25,067 bases of DNA from JBBDMW01 sp040878005 (GTDB lineage Bacteria > Chloroflexota > Dehalococcoidia > Lucifugimonadales > Lucifugimonadaceae), in contig JBBDMW010000027.1 in NCBI GenBank assembly GCA_040878005.1, positions 1 to 25,067 of the forward strand, read 5' to 3'. Numbering within the stretch: position 1 is the first letter of the stretch; every line of letters starts with the position of its first letter. The translations under genes and the position numbers were made by a program. Below, in pieces: positions 22,381-25,067 of this stretch. The notes beneath the pieces were generated by a model. That model did not search any database. It had not been told where the DNA came from and saw only the letters and a program-made list of their open reading frames with translations.

Positions 22381-23712
22381 CTATGTCACCGCCATGGTGG
22401 CGGCGGCCGGATCCAGGATTGCGCTGGCCGCAGTCAGCCGGTCTTGCAGGCCGGTCATCGAAACCTCACGCGTGGTTACTCCAGCCTGGGCTGCCATTGC
22501 CGCTGCTGTGCCTGCTGCCTGGCCCATGCCCATGGCGTTGGCCGTCACGCGGCTGGAGGCCAGCGCCTCTGAGGTGGCCGAGTGGCAGCGCCCCGCTACC
22601 AGCAGATTGTTGACGCCCTGCGGCAGAAGTGTCCGGTAAGGAATGTCGTAGGGAGGAACCTCCGGCTGGTCGTGGTACCCGGCCTGGCCTTTCGGGTGCC
22701 TGTCCAGCCTCCATGCGCCCAGGACTATCACATCGTCGAACCGCCGGGCCTGGCGCACATCATCGCCAGTCAGCATGTAGTCTCCCACGATCCGGCGCGA
22801 TTCGCGCGCCCCGGCCGTTGGGCCGCTGGTGAAGAAATAGGCGTCTTTGAACTCAGGAAGGGCCTCCTTCCACAGCTCGAACATGGTCCATGCGTCACGT
22901 CTGCCCTGGATCTCTGCCCTCGTCCAGTCTGCGGGGTTAGTGGAGTCGCCGGGTGTGCGTATGGCGTTGAAATAGATGTCCCGGCCGGAGAATGTGGCGG
23001 GCCATGGACCGCCATATAGACCGAGGCGGCCTTCGCTGTGGGCCTTTGCCAGGACCTCGGCGCACTTCCGGCGCAGTTCGAACGTCAACTCTATGTAGGC
23101 AATGCGGAAGTGCAGGCTCATGGGCTGGAGGCTCTCCGCCTTTTCATACGGCGCCCCGGCCCATGCAGCAATATCGCCGTCCCCCGTGCAGTCGACCACC
23201 ACTTTTGGCTTGACGGCCACCAGCCCGTCCTTGTTGCTGATGATGACTGCGTCGACCCGTCCGTCACGCATTACAACGTCCGATACCTGCGAGTGGTAGA
23301 GCGTGCGCACCCCGGCGTCTTCAAGAATGTCATCCGCCGCCCGTTTAAAACGCTCCGGGTCGCAACGGGGAATCAGCCTTTCGGGATGCTTTTCCACTTC
23401 CGTGAAATCACCGTTGACGTTGAATGAGAGATTGGGGCCAGTACCCGGCTCTATTACACCCATGCGCTCCAGCATCTCGAAGACAATGCCGCCGACAACA
23501 GGCCGTCCCGTGTCTTCGTACACAAAGCCGTCGAATGCCGAGCCAATGATGTTCGTGAAGAACCCGCCTGCGAAACCTGCGCGGTCAATGGCCAGGGTCG
23601 TTGCGCCGGACCTTGCGGCGGCCACTGCTGCGCCTATGCCCGCGCACCCGGTCCCGCAAACCAGTACATCCGGCTCGGCAACAACAGGGAGTGAACGCGA
23701 ATAAGTCAGCAT
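22381..23712 (-). CDS. FAD-dependent oxidoreductase (FAD_oxidored-type)
   Basis: A 443-residue flavoprotein. The Rossmann dinucleotide motif is near the N-terminus (VLVCGTGCAGIGAAVAAARS, Gly20-Gly27) with an acidic end at Asp43. A second FAD contact is VVDCTGDGDIAAWAGAP, and a C-terminal GVNNLLVAGRCHSATSEALAS binds the cofactor. This pattern belongs to the FAD_oxidored / fumarate-reductase-like family found in many catabolic clusters; the substrate is not identifiable. ATG 23710-23712 has GAGGAGAG 5 bases upstream. No signal peptide is seen, so it is cytoplasmic. It is followed directly by the ICMT-like gene and preceded by a 150-base spacer after the 3-hydroxyacyl-CoA dehydrogenase. Confidence 0.92.
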   Translation of the reverse strand: MLTYSRSLPVVAEPDVLVCGTGCAGIGAAVAAARSGATTLAIDRAGFAGGFFTNIIGSAFDGFVYEDTGRPVVGGIVFEMLERMGVIEPGTGPNLSFNVNGDFTEVEKHPERLIPRCDPERFKRAADDILEDAGVRTLYHSQVSDVVMRDGRVDAVIISNKDGLVAVKPKVVVDCTGDGDIAAWAGAPYEKAESLQPMSLHFRIAYIELTFELRRKCAEVLAKAHSEGRLGLYGGPWPATFSGRDIYFNAIRTPGDSTNPADWTRAEIQGRRDAWTMFELWKEALPEFKDAYFFTSGPTAGARESRRIVGDYMLTGDDVRQARRFDDVIVLGAWRLDRHPKGQAGYHDQPEVPPYDIPYRTLLPQGVNNLLVAGRCHSATSEALASSRVTANAMGMGQAAGTAAAMAAQAGVTTREVSMTGLQDRLTAASAILDPAAATMAVT

Positions 23713-23738
23713 CGTCTCTCCTCAAATCAAGATGGAGA

Positions 23739-23750
23739 CACCCCGGGGTG
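23739..23750. repeat. Perfect 12-bp GC palindrome upstream of the FAD oxidoreductase gene
   Basis: CACCCCGGGGTG lies 27 bases before the ATG of the FAD oxidoreductase gene, close to where an operator would sit; a CGGCCG palindrome follows at once. It is short enough that chance or a simple mRNA hairpin is possible. Confidence 0.4.
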
Positions 23751-23862
23751 CGGCCGCAGGTTTTCCTGTCCACCGGTAGCGTTGCATATCCCCGGCGGAG
23801 TTACTTGGGCGCCCCGGTGCAGTTATCGGCCTTACCTGGCGCTGACAACGCTAAACCCGCGG

Positions 23863-24804
23863 CTAAATGTCCCAGCGTGACATTTCCATCAACGCTTTGG
23901 CCATGCGTTGCCTTAGTGCCTCAGCAGCCCCTTCGGGCCATTCGTAGAATCCTCTGCCGGTCTTCGTGCCAAGGTCGCCGCTCTCCACTTTCTCCGTGAG
24001 CACCCGCGGCAGGTCCTTGGTGTCCTCGATGTCACGGAACAGCTCTCCTGCGATCACTGACACCAGGTCCCAGCCTATCTGCTCCCACACCTCGAACGGT
24101 CCGGCGACGGCCAGCCTGCGGCCAAACCCGTACTTGACCACGGTATCCACGTCTTCGGCGGTGGCCACGCCATTTTGGACAAGCGCAAGTGCTTCCCGAA
24201 ACAGGGCGTTCTGCAGGCGGTTGCCTATGAACCCCAGTATTTCGCGGTTCACGATGGCAGGTTTCTTGCCTGCGCGCACGAGCAGGTCCCGGGCAGTTTC
24301 CATTGTTTCGTCTGATGTCTCAGGCCCGCGCACGAGTTCTACTATGGGCAGGAGATGGGGCGGATTGAAGTAGTGTGCCACAGCCACCCGGTCAGGCCGT
24401 TTCGTTGCTGAGGCCAGGGCGCTGGGCAGGTAGGTTGACGTGTTGCTGAGGAGGATCGCGTGCGCCGGCGCTACCCGGTCTAATGCTGCGAAAATCTCCT
24501 GCTTCAGGGCCAGGTTCTCAAATACGGCCTCGACGACCACGTCTGCGTCCTGCGCCGCCTCTGCCAGGTCAGCGCAGGTGTGAAGCCGGGCGAGGGCAGG
24601 TTCGACTTCCGACGTCCCGATGCGTCCGGCCTTGGCCAGCGCGTCCATGCCAGTACGCGCACGTTCTAGCGCCGCCTCCAGCAGCTCAGGGCTGCGGTCG
24701 TTGATCCGGACGTGATAGCCCGCCGAAGCGAACTCCAGGGCGATGCCGTGGCCCATCAGTCCCGCGCCTATGACCGCGATGTTCTTTACGCCCTCTGCGC
24801 CCAT
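23863..24804 (-). CDS. 3-hydroxyacyl-CoA dehydrogenase family, NAD-dependent
   Basis: A 313-residue dehydrogenase. The NAD-binding Rossmann motif is VIGAGLMGHGIALEFASAG (11-29), with Asp36 at the end of beta2. The catalytic part is SNTS (120-123), then HYFNPPHLLPIVELVRG with His144 and Glu156 as the expected catalytic pair, and GFIGNRLQNALFREA. The length is that of stand-alone 3HCDH enzymes (about 280-320). Beta-oxidation, 3-hydroxybutyryl-CoA or L-gulonate/carnitine-type oxidation are all possible; the enolase-superfamily neighbour favours sugar-acid or related catabolism (inference). ATG 24804 has GGAAAGG 7 bases upstream. It begins 23 bases after the stop of the upstream dehydratase gene, indicating an operon. 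Confidence 0.92.
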   Translation of the reverse strand: MGAEGVKNIAVIGAGLMGHGIALEFASAGYHVRINDRSPELLEAALERARTGMDALAKAGRIGTSEVEPALARLHTCADLAEAAQDADVVVEAVFENLALKQEIFAALDRVAPAHAILLSNTSTYLPSALASATKRPDRVAVAHYFNPPHLLPIVELVRGPETSDETMETARDLLVRAGKKPAIVNREILGFIGNRLQNALFREALALVQNGVATAEDVDTVVKYGFGRRLAVAGPFEVWEQIGWDLVSVIAGELFRDIEDTKDLPRVLTEKVESGDLGTKTGRGFYEWPEGAAEALRQRMAKALMEMSRWDI

Positions 24805-24827
24805 GACCGTGCCTTTCCGAGTTGCTG

Positions 24828-25067
24828 CTAAACCGAGTATCCGACAGACCCGTCAACGCGCATGGGGATGTTATGGAGGTTCTTTGGCTCAAAGGTGGCG
24901 TCCTTAAGGAGATCGTCGTCCAGTTCCACGCCTATGCCCGGAGCGTCCGGCACCGGGATGTATCCGCCCTCCCGCTTCAGCGAGTTCTTGAACACCTTGT
25001 TGTGTTCTGCCTCGTCAGCCTTCGAGTACTCCTGCACCACGAAGTTGGGGATGGACGTGTCTATCTG
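24828..25067 (-). CDS. Mandelate racemase / muconate lactonizing-type enolase-superfamily enzyme, C-terminal end only
   Basis: Only the last 79 residues are visible; the start lies beyond the right edge of the window. The segment QIDTSIPNFVVQEYS and the end GYIPVPDAPGIGVELDDDLL are typical of the C-terminal part of galactonate-dehydratase/mandelate-racemase-like enzymes. The catalytic residues and metal ligands lie outside the window, so the reaction (probably sugar-acid dehydration) cannot be confirmed. It is upstream of, and probably in one operon with, the 3-hydroxyacyl-CoA dehydrogenase gene. Confidence 0.85.
   Translation of the reverse strand, partial: QIDTSIPNFVVQEYSKADEAEHNKVFKNSLKREGGYIPVPDAPGIGVELDDDLLKDATFEPKNLHNIPMRVDGSVGYSV

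Overview
The window looks like part of a metagenome-assembled bacterial genome. It is GC-rich by eye (not computed) and contains two runs of ten Ns. My best guess for the organism is Chloroflexota, Dehalococcoidia / SAR202-like. The reasons are the style of the RpoB and RpoC sequences, the small C-x-H...CxxC protein, a threonyl-tRNA synthetase without a TGS domain, and a catabolic cluster of enolase-superfamily, FAD and 3-hydroxyacyl-CoA dehydrogenase genes. This is inference; no database search was possible.

Layout: (1) 1-1385, minus, 3'-truncated glycogen-debranching enzyme glgX. (2) 1386-1800, two hairpins and tRNA-Asp(GTC) with its own promoter and terminator. (3) 1829-6403, minus, a six-gene cluster in transcription order: csoR copper sensor, copA Cu+ ATPase, two tiny YHS metal-binding proteins, a glutaredoxin-like protein, and a redoxin whose active site is interrupted by an in-frame UGA. 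That UGA lies where the catalytic cysteine should be and is followed by a bacterial-SECIS-like hairpin. I read it as an undeclared selenoprotein (Sec43), and it is the most interesting item here. (4) 6404-6685, divergent control region with a CsoR-type operator and, about 20 bp away, a good sigma70-type promoter for rpoB. (5) 6686-15143, plus, rpoB and rpoC, each with a very acidic C-terminal tail and each followed directly by an assembly gap of the form G-run / 10 N / C-run. (6) 15358-18235, plus, NADPH-dependent FMN reductase, tRNA-Val(GAC) and thrS. (7) 18277-20006, a promoter, citrate synthase, a small zinc-ribbon-like protein and a strong intrinsic terminator. (8) 20025-21826, plus, a P-loop kinase-like ATPase overlapping a MidA/NDUFAF7-family methyltransferase. 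(9) 21880-25067, minus, a catabolic cluster: 5'-truncated enolase-superfamily dehydratase, 3-hydroxyacyl-CoA dehydrogenase, FAD-dependent oxidoreductase and an isoprenylcysteine-methyltransferase-like membrane protein.

The copper cluster reads as one unit. CsoR senses Cu(I), CopA exports it, the YHS proteins may bind or hand over metal, and the glutaredoxin and (seleno)redoxin would repair thiols or reduce peroxides under copper stress. The rest is core information-processing and central-metabolism genes, with a catabolic accessory cluster at the right edge.
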